Shown one piece after another: positions 28,695-38,625 of a stretch of 64,000 nucleotides of DNA; position 1 is the first letter of the stretch, and each line of letters opens with the position of its first letter. The translations under genes were made by a program, and so were the position numbers. This DNA is from Micromonospora olivasterospora (GTDB taxonomy: Bacteria; Actinomycetota; Actinomycetes; Mycobacteriales; Micromonosporaceae). The notes below the pieces were generated by a model. It was not told the origin of the DNA. It was given only the letters and a program-made list of their open reading frames with translations, and did no database searches. The stretch covers positions 5,580,001 to 5,644,000 of the forward strand of contig NZ_VLKE01000001.1 of assembly GCF_007830265.1 (NCBI RefSeq), given 5' to 3'.

Positions 28695-29459
28695 TCAACC
28701 GCCCAGGGTCAGGTCGAGCACCGACCCCAGCCCGTTGGCCCGGCCCGGCTCCGCCTCCGGCAGCACCAGCACGGCGCAGCCGGCCCGGACCGCGCCGGCG
28801 TCGGCGGCGGTATCCCCGACCATCAGCGCCCGCTCCGGATCCACCCCGAGCATCCCGCACGCCCGCAGGAAGATCCCCGGGTCCGGCTTGCACCGCCCCA
28901 CCTCGTACGACAGGGCGTAGGCGTCGATCAGCCCGTCGAGCCCCCAGGCGGCGAACAGCGGCCGGATGTCGAATCCGATGTTGCTCACCACCGCCACCTT
29001 CACCCCGCCCCGCCGCAGCGCCGCCAGGGTCGCGGCGGTGTCCGGGTACGGCACCCACCCCTCCGGGACCAGCACCCGCTCGTACAGCGCGTCGGCGAAG
29101 CCGTCGATGCCGGCGTCCACCGTCCCGGCCAGCCCCGTGTACGCGCCCCGGTGCGCGTGCGGGTACAGGTCCCGGTCGGCCCACAACTCGGCCAGCGCCG
29201 GCGGCACCCGGGCCGGCAGCGGCCCGCCGGCCCGGCCGGCGGTGAGCAGCCGGTCGGCCAGCGCCGTGGCGCGGACGCGTTCCAGGGTCACCCCGCAGGC
29301 CCGCGCCGCGGCGAGCACCCACTCGTGCGGCTCCTCCACCTGGGCGAGGGTGCCGTGGAAGTCGAACAGCACGGCCTCGACGGGCCGGCGCGACGCCCGG
29401 GCCACGCCCTCGTCGGCGCCGCGGGAAGTCAGATGGGACGGTTCGGCATGCTCCGGCAC
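28695..29459 (-). CDS. HAD superfamily hydrolase
   Basis: Haloacid dehalogenase-type phosphatase of about 254 residues. Motif I is LFDFHGTLA (DFHGT), motif II VAVVSNIGFD, motif III Lys in GRCKPDPGIF and motif IV MVGDTAADAGA. A variable cap domain lies after motif I. The GTG at 29459 is chosen for an AGGG box 8 bases upstream; GTG 29468 is also possible. Substrate unknown. Divergent from helY. Confidence 0.88.
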   Translation of the reverse strand: MPEHAEPSHLTSRGADEGVARASRRPVEAVLFDFHGTLAQVEEPHEWVLAAARACGVTLERVRATALADRLLTAGRAGGPLPARVPPALAELWADRDLYPHAHRGAYTGLAGTVDAGIDGFADALYERVLVPEGWVPYPDTAATLAALRRGGVKVAVVSNIGFDIRPLFAAWGLDGLIDAYALSYEVGRCKPDPGIFLRACGMLGVDPERALMVGDTAADAGAVRAGCAVLVLPEAEPGRANGLGSVLDLTLGG

Positions 29460-29545
29460 GCCGTGCACCCTACCGATCGCCCCCGGGGCCCCTGTCGCAT
29501 GGCCTTGGCCGGTGGCGCCGCGACGCACGCATTAATCTTGAAGAC

Positions 29546-32339
29546 ATGTCGAGTCCCGCCGAGCGGTACGCCGCGGCGCGCCGCCGGGCCGCGCAGGCCG
29601 CACAGTTTCCGGCGTTGGACGAGTTCGCCCTCGACCTGGGGTTCGATCTCGACGACTTCCAGCGGGAGGCGTGCCAGGCCCTCGAACGGGGCAGCGGCGT
29701 GCTGGTCTGCGCCCCGACCGGCGCAGGCAAGACCGTGGTCGGCGAGTTCGCCGTGCACCTGGCGCTGCGCGGCGCGCCCGGCCGGCCGGCCGGGGACGGC
29801 GGCGCGGCCACCGCCCGGCGCAAGTGCTTCTACACCACGCCGATCAAGGCGCTGTCCAACCAGAAGTACCACGACCTGGTGGACCGCCACGGGGCCGACC
29901 AGGTCGGGCTGCTCACCGGCGACAACGCGATCAACGGCGACGCGCCCGTGGTGGTGATGACCACCGAGGTGCTGCGCAACATGCTCTACGCCGGCTCGGC
30001 CACCCTCGAGGGCCTGGCGTACGTGGTGATGGACGAGGTGCACTACCTCGCCGACCGGTTCCGCGGCGGCGTCTGGGAAGAGGTGATCATCCACCTGCCC
30101 GCCTCGGTCACCCTGGTCTCGCTGTCGGCCACCGTCTCCAACGCCGAGGAGTTCGCCGACTGGCTGGTCACCGTCCGCGGCGAGACCGCCGTGGTGGTCA
30201 GCGAGCACCGGCCGGTGCCGCTGTGGCAGCACATGCTGGTCGGTCGGCGGATGTTCGACCTGTTCCACGACGCAGACGCCGCCCGCAAGCACGACGTGCA
30301 CCCGGAGCTGCTGCGCTACACCCGCGACACCATGCGCCGCCTGGAGTTGGGGGAGGGGCGCAGCGCCTTCCCGGGCGGCGGCCGGCGCGGCCCGCGCTGG
30401 CGCGGCCCGCTGCGCCCCGACATCGTCGACCGCCTCGACCGGGAGGGGCTGCTCCCGGCGATCCTGTTCATCTTCAGCCGCGCCGGCTGCGACGCCGCCG
30501 TCCAGCAGTGCCTCGCCGCCGGCCTGCGCCTGACCTCCCCCGAGGAGCGGGCGGAGATCCGCCGCGTCGTCGAGTCGCGGATCACCGCCATCCCGGGCGA
30601 GGACCTGTCGGTGCTCGGCTACTGGGAGTGGCTCGACGGCCTCGAGCGCGGCCTCGCCGCCCACCACGCCGGCATGCTCCCGGCGTTCAAGGAGGTCGTC
30701 GAGGAGCTGTTCGTCCGGGGCCTGGTCAAGGCGGTCTTCGCCACCGAGACCCTCGCTCTGGGCATCAACATGCCGGCCCGCTGCGTCGTGCTGGAACGCC
30801 TCGTGAAGTTCAACGGCGAGGCCCACGTCGACCTCACCCCCGGCGAGTACACGCAGCTCACGGGCCGCGCCGGGCGCCGGGGCATCGATGTCGAGGGCAC
30901 GCCGTCGTCGTGTGGTCGCCCGAGACGGACCCCCGGCACGTGGCCGGGCTGGCCTCCACCCGCACCTACCCGCTGCGCTCCAGCTTCCGGCCGTCGTACA
31001 ACATGGCCGTCAACCTCGTCGGCAGCGTCGGGGCCGAGCCGGCCCGTGCCCTGCTGGAGTCCTCGTTCGCCCAGTTCCAGGCGGACCGGTCGGTGGTCGG
31101 CCTGGCCCGGCAGGTGCAACGCAACACCGAGACCATCGATGCGTACGGCGCGGAGGCGGCCTGCCACCACGGCGACTTCGACGAGTACTTCGCGTTGCGG
31201 GTGGCCATCGCCGACCGGGAGCGGGCGCTGGCCCGGCAGGGCCAGCACCAGCGCAAGGCGGCGGCGGTGGCGTCGCTGGAGCGGCTGCGTGTCGGCGACG
31301 TGATCCGGGTGCCCTCGGGGCGCCGGGCCGGCCTCGCGGTCGTCCTGGACCCGGCCACCGGCGGGTTCGGCGAGCCCCGCCCGCTGGTGCTCACCCAGGA
31401 CCGCTGGGCCGGGCGGGTCAGCGCCGGCGACTTCACCACCCCCGCCGAGGTCCTCGCCCGCATCCGTGTGCCCAAGCACTTCAACCACCGCTCCCCGGCG
31501 GCCCGGCGGGACCTGGCCGCCGCCGTCACCGGCACCGGGCTCGACCGGCACGGCGGCCGGCGTGGCGGCCGGTCCCGGGCTGCCGGCGGCGAGGACCACG
31601 CGCTCACCCAGTTGCGCGGCGAGCTGCGCGGGCACCCCTGCCACGCCTGCCCGGACCGGGAGGAACACGCCCGCTGGGCGGAGCGGCGCCGCCGGCTCGA
31701 GCGCGACACCGAGGAGCTGCGCCAGCGGGTCGCCGGCCGCACCGGCTCCCTCGCCCGCACGTTCGACCGGATCGTCGCCCTGCTCACCGCGCGCGGCTAC
31801 CTGTCCGCCGACGGGGCGGTCACCGACGCCGGGCGGATGCTCGGCCGGATCTGGACCGAGGCCGACCTGCTGGTCGCCGAGTGCCTGCGCCGGGGGTGTG
31901 GGACGGGCTGTCCCCGGCCGAGCTGGCCGCCGCCGTGTCCGTGGTGGTCTTCGAGGCCCGCCGCGACCTCGACGAGCGGGCGTCGCTGCCGCGCGGGCCG
32001 GTGGCGGAGGCCGTGGAGGAGACCCTCAAGCTGTGGGGCGAGATCGAGGCCGACGAGGCCGGCCGGGGGCTGGCCGTCACCCGGGAGCCAGATCTCGGGT
32101 TCGCCTGGCCCGTCTACCGCTGGGCGCGGGGCGAGGTCCTGGCCAAGGTGCTGGCCAGCGGCCACCAGCTCGACGGCGAGATGCCCGCCGGGGACTTCGT
32201 CCGGTGGGCGCGGCAGGTCGTCGACCTGCTCGGCCAGCTCGCCGACTCCGGCGGCGCGTCGGCTGACCTGCGGTCCACCGCCCGGCAGGCCATCGCCGCG
32301 ATCAACCGCGGCGTGCTCGCCTACCACGTCGCCACCTGA
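29546..32339 (+). pseudogene. helY: HelY-type DEAD/DEAH RNA helicase, two single-base frameshifts
   Basis: Ski2/Mtr4-like ATP-dependent helicase. Motif I is APTGAGKTVVGE, motif II MDEVHYL, motif III SLSATVSN and motif VI QLTGRAGRRGID, followed by the long C-terminal region of actinobacterial HelY. The frame shifts twice: in GAGGGC (30895-30897) and in the G5 run at 31892-31896. Adding one G at each gives a continuous 931-residue protein of the expected length, with the conserved blocks joined (VEG-HAVVVWSPETDP and LRRG-VWDGLSPAEL). A sequencing undercall is the simplest reading. Likely RNA-processing role. Confidence 0.92.
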
Positions 32340-32380
32340 CCGGCACCGCTGCGCCGGTGCGTCCCGCGCCGGCGCGCACG

Positions 32381-32452
32381 GCGATCTTGCACTTTGGGCC
32401 CACGGAATGGAGTCTTTGCCCGGTTTTGTCCGGGCAGTAAGTGCAAGATCGC
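32381..32452. terminator. Large nested palindrome between convergent genes
   Basis: Outer arms GCGATCTTGCACTT (32381-32394) and its perfect complement (32439-32452) enclose a second hairpin TGCCCGG/CCGGGCA (32417-32423 and 32430-32436). It sits between the 3' ends of helY and the exonuclease gene, so it can serve as a bidirectional terminator. The long AT-richer arms are also what a mobile palindromic repeat would look like. Confidence 0.7.
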
Positions 32453-32469
32453 GGAGGTGCTCGGCCCGG

Positions 32470-33390
32470 TCAGGCGGGAGTGGCGAGGGCGTCGACCAGG
32501 CGCCGGCAGGAGCCCGCCAGGTTCCATCGCTGGGCCAGCTCGAGCAGCCGGTCCGGGTCGGCCGGGGACTGCGGCAGCGCGGTGGGCAGCGCGGGCAGGG
32601 GCACGTCCAGCGCGACCCGCACCACCTTCGGCGCGACGGCCAGGTAGTCGCGGGCGGCGGCGAGCTTGGCCCGCAGGCCGGGGGCGAACCCGGAGGCCGG
32701 GTCGTCGAGCGCGGCGAGGATCGCGTCGATGCCGCCGTACCGGTCGACGAGTCGGGCCGCGGTCTTCTCCCCGACCCCCGGCACCCCGGGCAGCCCGTCG
32801 CTGGGGTCGCCGCGCAGGGCGGCGAAGTCGGCGTACCGGTCGGCGGGGACCCCGTAGCGGCCGCGCACCGCGGCGTCGTCGCAGTCCTCCAGCTTGGCCA
32901 CGCCCCGCCCGACGTACAGCAGCCGCACGCCGCGGGTGTCGTCGACGAGCTGGAACAGGTCCCGGTCGCCGGAGACCACCTCCACCGGGCCCGGCTGGGT
33001 CGCCGAGAGGGTGCCCAGCACGTCGTCCGCCTCGTAGCCGGCCGCGCCGACGGCGGTGATGCCGATCGCCGCCAGCACGTCCAGGATCACCGGCACCTGC
33101 GGGGACAGCGTGTCCGGCACCACCTCGCCGCCCTCGGGCGCCACCCGGTGCGCCTTGTACGACGGCAGCAGCGCCACCCGCCAGTCCGGCCGCCAGTCGT
33201 GGTCCAGCGCGCAGACCATCCGGTCCGGCCGGCGGGTGCGTACCAGCGTGGCGAGCATGTCGAGGAAGCCGCGCACGGCGTTGACCGGCGAGCCGTCCTC
33301 GGCCCGCGCCGCCGACTCGGGAATGCCGAAGTAGGCGCGGAAGTAGAGGCTGGGTGCGTCGATCAGCATGATGGGGGGTCGGTGAGCCAC
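32470..33390 (-). CDS. 5'-3' exonuclease (DNA polymerase I N-domain-like)
   Basis: FEN/PIN-type 5'-3' exonuclease of 306 residues. It has the metal-binding LIDAPSLYFRAYFG start, YEADDVLGTL, VVSGDRDLFQLV and the helix-hairpin-helix region LPGVPGVGEKTAARLV. Actinobacteria carry such stand-alone exonucleases next to polA-independent loci for Okazaki or repair processing. The GTG at 33390 is used; an ATG at 33369 is a possible later start. Confidence 0.92.
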   Translation of the reverse strand: MAHRPPIMLIDAPSLYFRAYFGIPESAARAEDGSPVNAVRGFLDMLATLVRTRRPDRMVCALDHDWRPDWRVALLPSYKAHRVAPEGGEVVPDTLSPQVPVILDVLAAIGITAVGAAGYEADDVLGTLSATQPGPVEVVSGDRDLFQLVDDTRGVRLLYVGRGVAKLEDCDDAAVRGRYGVPADRYADFAALRGDPSDGLPGVPGVGEKTAARLVDRYGGIDAILAALDDPASGFAPGLRAKLAAARDYLAVAPKVVRVALDVPLPALPTALPQSPADPDRLLELAQRWNLAGSCRRLVDALATPA

Positions 33391-33557
33391 GCCCGACAGC
33401 CTGACACAGCGCACCGACGATGCCGGGGACGGGCGGCCGGCCGCGTGCTCGATCGGGACGGCCGCGACGGCCGCGTGCGGCGGCGTACCCGCGGCGGCGG
33501 TCCGGATGCCCGCGAAAAGCGTGGAGGCGGGACCGCGCGGAGGGCAGACTGCCTGGC

Positions 33558-34637
33558 ATGGCGTTCGTACCCGGCCTGACGCTCTGCCGGCGCTTCCACC
33601 ACGAGGTGCTCGCCCCGCTGCTGGCCGACCGCTGCCCGGGGCTGCGGTACGCGGCGGCGCTGCTCGACGGCGGCTCCGAGCTGCTGGGCCTGGACACCGC
33701 ACGCTCCACCGACCACGACTGGGGTCCCCGCGGCCAACTGTTCGTGGCGGCCCGCGACACCGACCGGGTTCCCGAGGTACGGGCCGTCCTCGACGCCGGG
33801 CTGCCCGCGGAGTTCCTCGGCTGGCCGACCCGGTACGCCGGACACGGCGACGCGCGCCTCGGGGTCGTCGACGCCAGCGGCAGCCGGCACGGCGTGACGG
33901 TCGACGAGGTGGGCGGCTGGCTGCGGGACCGGCTGGGTTTCGACCCGACCCGGGGCATCGCCGTCGAGGACTGGCTGGCGACGCCGACGCAGCGGCTGGC
34001 CGAGGTCACCGGCGGGGCCGTGTTCCACGACGGCCTGGACGGCGCGCTGACCGCCGCCCGCGCGGCGCTGGCCTGGTACCCGGACGACGTGTGGCGGCAC
34101 GTGCTGGCGGCCGCCTGGGCACGCGTCGCCCAGTCCGAGCACCTGCCGGGCCGTTGCGCGGAGGTGGGCGACGAGCTGGGCAGCCGGGTGGTGACCGCCG
34201 GCCTGGCCCACGACCTGATGCGGCTCGGTCTGCTGCTGCACCGCCGCTGGCCCCCGTACGACAAGTGGCTCGGCACCCTCTTCGCCCGGCTGCCACCGGC
34301 GGCGCCCGTGGTCGTCGCGCTGACCGACGCCCTGTCCTCCGGCGCCTGGTCCGGCCGGCAGGCGGGCCTGGTCCGGGCGCTGGAGACCCTGGCGGCCTGG
34401 ACCAACGACACCGGGCTGGCCGCCCCGGTCGACCCGACCGTGCGACCCTTCCACCGGCGGCCGTTCCTGGTGCTGCACGCGGGCCGGTTCGCCGCCGCGC
34501 TGCGCGCCGCGATCACCGATCCGGCCCTGCGGGCCCGCCCGCCGCTCGGCGCCGTCGACCAGTACGTGCACAGCGTCGACGTGCTCACCCACGCGGACCG
34601 GGCCCGCCGGGTCTGCACGGCGGTCCTGCCGTCCTGA
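33558..34637 (+). CDS. DUF4037 domain protein (nucleotidyltransferase-like)
   Basis: Protein of 359 residues. The N-terminal half has a degenerate nucleotidyltransferase signature (LLDGGSELLGLD, STDHDWGPRGQLF), and the rest matches the DUF4037 region (YDKWLGTLFARLP, AWTNDTGL). Role unknown; it could modify a small molecule or protein. It ends 11 bases from the convergent CHAT gene. Confidence 0.82.
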   Translation: MAFVPGLTLCRRFHHEVLAPLLADRCPGLRYAAALLDGGSELLGLDTARSTDHDWGPRGQLFVAARDTDRVPEVRAVLDAGLPAEFLGWPTRYAGHGDARLGVVDASGSRHGVTVDEVGGWLRDRLGFDPTRGIAVEDWLATPTQRLAEVTGGAVFHDGLDGALTAARAALAWYPDDVWRHVLAAAWARVAQSEHLPGRCAEVGDELGSRVVTAGLAHDLMRLGLLLHRRWPPYDKWLGTLFARLPPAAPVVVALTDALSSGAWSGRQAGLVRALETLAAWTNDTGLAAPVDPTVRPFHRRPFLVLHAGRFAAALRAAITDPALRARPPLGAVDQYVHSVDVLTHADRARRVCTAVLPS

Positions 34638-34648
34638 CCGGAGCCCGG

Positions 34649-37600
34649 TCACCGTCCGTGGTGCACGAACGGCGCCCACCGGCTGGGCTCGTACGGGTTC
34701 TGCTGCCGCAGCCTCCCGACCACCCTGTGCAGCGCGCCCGCCGCCCGCGCCGGGTCCACCGCGCCGTCGGGCCCGGCGAGACCGTCGTACAGGCCCTCGG
34801 CGACGGCGACCGCGGTGTCGTCGGCGATCGCCCACAGGGTCGACACGACCTGCCGGAACCCGGCGACCTGCAGGGCGGCGGCCAGGTGGCCGGCCTCGTC
34901 CGGCAGGTCGGCCGTGCCCATCGCCGTGTGGCAGGCGGACAGCACCGCCAGGTGCGCGCCGTCGAGGTCGAGCTGCGCGATGTCGGCCATGGTCAGCGGC
35001 GCGTCGGCGAGGAACAGTGCCGCCCGGCCGCCCGCCCCGGGCTCGCCGTGGCAGGCGAAGTGCGCGCAGCTGTGGCCGGTCAGCGCCGCCATCACCCCCG
35101 CCCGGCTGGCCGCCGCCGCGGTCAGCGTGGTGGCGTCGGGGAACCGCGACCGCAGCAGCCGGGCCTCCCGGGCGGCGGAGGGCAGGTCGGGCAGCCCGGT
35201 CACGTAGTGCGGCCGCTCGTCGTACGCCGCCACCAGCAGGCGGTGTGCCCGGGCCGCCGAGGGCCGGCGGGCGTGCCGCAAAGCCCGCAGCGTCGGGGTC
35301 GTCGACGACACGACGTGGTCGAGCACGCTGCGCCCGGCGGGCGCGTCGTCCGGGTCGTGATAGCCGGCCGCGTGCAGCGGCGCCAGCGCGAGCGGCCCGG
35401 TCGGGCACCACCACATGCGCGCGCCGGCCGGGGCCGGGACCGCGGCGAGCACGGGCGCGGCCACCACGTCCCACAGCCATTCCAGGTACGCCAGGAGCAC
35501 CTGCTCGCGCGGCCCGGACGAGGCACCACCCGTGCCGACCCGGGCCACCACGTCGAGATAACGGTGGGTACGTTCGCCGGCCTCCTCGGCGGTCAGGTCG
35601 GGCAGTGGGACGACCCGCACGCCCCCACCGGTCAGGACGAGTGCGTCACACCGGTGGCGGCTGACGTTCACCAGCACCACGGGGCCGTCCGCCGCCGCGG
35701 CCGCCAGCTCGGCGAACGGCGTGGGCAGCAGGAAGCGCGCGAACCCGGGCCGGGCGCGGACGGCCGCGACGGCGTGGTCCCAGTCCAGCGCCAGCCGCCG
35801 TCTGCGTCCGGCGGCGCCCGGCTCGTCCGACCCCGCCAGCCGGTCGGACTCGGCGCGCAGCTCGGTCAGCCGCTCCGCCAGGTCCGGGTGCGCCTGCCGC
35901 AGCGCGGACAGGTCGCTGCGAGTGTCCAGCAGCTGCCCCCACCACAGGGAACGGCCGTGGTCGAGCAGCTCGACGGCCTGCTGCGGCAGACCCGCGGCCA
36001 CGGCCGCCGCGGCGGCGTCGCACGCCACGGTGGGCCAGCGCGTGACCAGCCGGTCCCGGTCGGTGGCGCCGAGACCCCGCCACACGGTGAGGTGCAACTG
36101 CTGCACCGCGTCGGCGTAGGCCCGGGCCGCGTCCCGCCAGTCGCCGCGGCCCTCGGCGGCGAGCTCGGCGCGCAGCCCCGCGAGCGTCGTCAGCGCGTCC
36201 ATCCGCTCGAAGGAGCGGCCCGCTCCGCTCTCGGCCACCCCGTCGAGCACCGCGACGGCCTCCCCGATGCGGCCGAGGTCCCCGAGCGCCTGGGCGAGGC
36301 CCAGCAGGGCGGTCAGGTGGATCGGTGACCGCCGCGGCGCCATGTCGAGGACGGCCCGGAACTGTTCGACCGCGTCGTGCAGGTCGTCCTCGCCGCCCGG
36401 CCCCGCCCCGAGGTTGCGCAGCGACAGGGCGAGGTTGAGCCGGACCGGAGGATCGTCCTCGGCGGCCAGGGCGGCCCGCAGGTGGGCCACGGCCGCCTGG
36501 ATGTCTGCCGGGTCGCGGCCGGCGAGGAACCGCTGACGCAGGCGGTTGCCGAGGTTCGCCCGGGCGACGGTGGCGTCGCCCGGGGTGCGGGCCGCGGTCA
36601 GCGCCCGCTGCCCCACCGCGATCGCCTCGTCCAGGTCGAACCGCCGTCCCGAGTGCTCGTAGCGGTAGACCAGCGCGGTGCCCAGGGTGAGCAGGTAGCG
36701 TGCGTGCGTCCGCTCGGTGGGTTCGGTCAGCTCGACCGCGCGGCGGCAGTGCGCGATCGCCTCGTCGAGGTCGGCGCCGGTGCGGTCGCGCAGGAACCGG
36801 TTGATCAGCGCGGCGGCTAGGTTCGTCAGATCGTCCGTCCCGTCGGCCGGGCTGAACAGCGGGCGCGCGAGCACCTCCCGCAGCAGTTCGACCGCCTCGT
36901 CCAGGTCGGCGGCCTCGCCGAGCGTCTCGAACCGGCGCATCAGTGCGGGACCGAGCGGCGCGCCGACCAGCCAGCGGCCGGGGTGGCCCGGGCGCAGCCG
37001 CGCCAGCAGCTGACGGCCGTCGTCGGCGATGCGCTCCAGCAGCGCGGCGTCCCCAATTCGCTCGTACTCGCCCAGCAGGTCCGACAGCGCGGCGCCGTGT
37101 CGCGCCAGCTCGTCGAGGTCGTCGCCGACCTCGGCCGGTGGGCGGCGCGGTGTCGTGCCGGGCCCGGCGACGAAGGTCAGACCGGGTGGGACGCGGACCT
37201 CGGGCAACGGACCGTGCAGGCCGACCACCTCGGCCAGGACGTCCTCGACCGCGGCCCGCTCAGCCGGGTCCGCGGTGCGGTCGGCGGCCAGCCGCAGGTA
37301 GTGCGCGGCGGCGTCGAGGTCGGCCACCTCCCCGGTCAGGCCGTAGCGGTCGCGGTGCAGCAGGCCCAGGTTGCGCAGCATGGCCGTCGACACGGCGTGG
37401 CCGGCCGGATAGAGGTCGAGCACCTCGCGGGAGACGGCCAGCATCGCGTCGAGCGCCTCGCGCGTGCCGTCGCGCTCGTAGCGGAGCTGGCGTACGTCGC
37501 TGAGCAGCGCCAGGAAGGGCGGGCGGTTGGGGTCGCCGGCAGGGCAGCGGCGTACCGCCCCCTCCACCTCCTCGGTCGCCTCGTCCAGCCGCGACGGGTC

Positions 37601-38170
37601 GCCCGTGCGCCGCGTCCACCGGATCAGGGCGGCCCCGCGCACGGCGCTCAGCGCGGCCCGGTCGGGATGGTCGGGCGGCAGCACGAACAGCACGTGCCGC
37701 AGCATCTCGGCGGCGGCGGAGTGCAGCTCGGCGTGCCCGGTCGACAACGCCAGCTGGTCCATCTCCCGGCTGGCGAGCGCGGCCTCCTCCACGGGCCGCT
37801 GGGCGCCCGTGAGCAGGCCGAGCCGCAGCGACAGGCCGGCGAAGGCGCGCAGCACGAACCCCGTGGTGTCGGGCTGCTCGGTCGGCGCCAGCCGGCGGAG
37901 CTCCCGGTAGGTCTCCACGGCGTCCGCGAGATCCTGGTGCGAGTCGGCGGCCTCGGAGCGCAGCGCCCGCGCCTGGCCGAGCAGGAGCAGGACCGCGAAC
38001 CGCTCGGGCGCGTCGGGGGCGCACAGGGACAGCGCGTGGTCACCGGCGGCGATCGCCGCGTCGAGGTCGGCGACCCGGCCCGAGCCCTCGAAATCCGCCA
38101 GCCACTCCCGGGCCTCCCGCAGCGCGGCGCCGATCTCGTCATCCGTCTGCCGGTTGCGTCGTCCGAACAC
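34649..38170 (-). CDS. TPR-CHAT domain protein (caspase-like protease)
   Basis: Protein of 1173 residues. The N-terminal two thirds are helical tetratricopeptide-like repeats (for example DLDEAVELLREVLARP, DLDEAIAHCRRAVELT). The last 300 residues are a CHAT domain, a caspase-like peptidase fold, with the catalytic His in AHFACHGEPG (about residue 1036) and Cys in VLSACHTAMG (about 1077). GGGGAGG before GTG 38170 sets the start. It is divergent from three genes for a Cys-rich protein, a membrane protein and a TPR protein. CHAT proteases with TPR sensors act in conflict and cell-death systems; this role is inferred. Confidence 0.9.
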   Translation of the reverse strand: MFGRRNRQTDDEIGAALREAREWLADFEGSGRVADLDAAIAAGDHALSLCAPDAPERFAVLLLLGQARALRSEAADSHQDLADAVETYRELRRLAPTEQPDTTGFVLRAFAGLSLRLGLLTGAQRPVEEAALASREMDQLALSTGHAELHSAAAEMLRHVLFVLPPDHPDRAALSAVRGAALIRWTRRTGDPSRLDEATEEVEGAVRRCPAGDPNRPPFLALLSDVRQLRYERDGTREALDAMLAVSREVLDLYPAGHAVSTAMLRNLGLLHRDRYGLTGEVADLDAAAHYLRLAADRTADPAERAAVEDVLAEVVGLHGPLPEVRVPPGLTFVAGPGTTPRRPPAEVGDDLDELARHGAALSDLLGEYERIGDAALLERIADDGRQLLARLRPGHPGRWLVGAPLGPALMRRFETLGEAADLDEAVELLREVLARPLFSPADGTDDLTNLAAALINRFLRDRTGADLDEAIAHCRRAVELTEPTERTHARYLLTLGTALVYRYEHSGRRFDLDEAIAVGQRALTAARTPGDATVARANLGNRLRQRFLAGRDPADIQAAVAHLRAALAAEDDPPVRLNLALSLRNLGAGPGGEDDLHDAVEQFRAVLDMAPRRSPIHLTALLGLAQALGDLGRIGEAVAVLDGVAESGAGRSFERMDALTTLAGLRAELAAEGRGDWRDAARAYADAVQQLHLTVWRGLGATDRDRLVTRWPTVACDAAAAAVAAGLPQQAVELLDHGRSLWWGQLLDTRSDLSALRQAHPDLAERLTELRAESDRLAGSDEPGAAGRRRRLALDWDHAVAAVRARPGFARFLLPTPFAELAAAAADGPVVLVNVSRHRCDALVLTGGGVRVVPLPDLTAEEAGERTHRYLDVVARVGTGGASSGPREQVLLAYLEWLWDVVAAPVLAAVPAPAGARMWWCPTGPLALAPLHAAGYHDPDDAPAGRSVLDHVVSSTTPTLRALRHARRPSAARAHRLLVAAYDERPHYVTGLPDLPSAAREARLLRSRFPDATTLTAAAASRAGVMAALTGHSCAHFACHGEPGAGGRAALFLADAPLTMADIAQLDLDGAHLAVLSACHTAMGTADLPDEAGHLAAALQVAGFRQVVSTLWAIADDTAVAVAEGLYDGLAGPDGAVDPARAAGALHRVVGRLRQQNPYEPSRWAPFVHHGR

Positions 38171-38220
38171 CGCGGCACCTCCCCGTGCTGGCCCCGGAAC
38201 CCAGCGTAGAGCAAGGTCGA

Positions 38221-38226
38221 TAGACT
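38221..38226 (+). promoter_or_regulatory. Candidate -10 element for the CHAT-linked operon
   Basis: TAGACT in the 86-base gap between the divergent CHAT gene and the small Cys-rich protein gene, about 30 bases before the latter. No good -35 is seen at the right distance. Confidence 0.3.
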
Positions 38227-38256
38227 CGGGGATCGTCCACCGAGGATCGAAAGGCG

Positions 38257-38625
38257 GTGCGGGTGCAGTCAGAAGCCGACTTCCTGGCCAGGTGGTGCGA
38301 GCTGCTGCCGACCCTGCGGGAGCAGGCCCGCAGCAACGGGGTGCTGGACCGGCTCGACCGCGACGCCGAACGGGTCCGGGAGGGCGCGTCCGCGCAGCGG
38401 GCGCTGCGCAAGTGGGGGCCCCGCGAGTCCGTCGGCAGCCAGCGCGGCTGGTCCGACCGCGCGACGGTGGGGCTGGCCGTGCTCCCGGGCGGGGGCCGGC
38501 CGCCGGGCGCGGGTTCGGCCGAGTACGCCTGTCCGCGCGACCGCTGCGCCCGCCGGGCCCACCGGGACGAGCACGGCCACCTGCCCCGGTGCACCGCCTT
38601 CGACACGCCCATGCGACCCGCATGA
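38257..38625 (+). CDS. Small Cys-rich protein of the TPR-CHAT locus
   Basis: Protein of 122 residues with no family that I recognise. The N-terminal 60 residues look alpha-helical and charged (FLARWCELLPTLREQARSNG, LDRDAERVREG). The C-terminal part has CPRDRCARRAHRDEHGHLPRC, a possible zinc-binding knuckle. GTG 38257 or 38263 is the start. The stop overlaps the next gene by ATGA. It could be an adaptor or zinc-binding sensor in the CHAT system. Confidence 0.6.
   Translation: MRVQSEADFLARWCELLPTLREQARSNGVLDRLDRDAERVREGASAQRALRKWGPRESVGSQRGWSDRATVGLAVLPGGGRPPGAGSAEYACPRDRCARRAHRDEHGHLPRCTAFDTPMRPA

Noticed and set aside
29671..33579. 1302-codon open frame on the plus strand
   Set aside because: It covers the middle part of HelY in the correct frame but its ends are shadows of HelY and the exonuclease gene.
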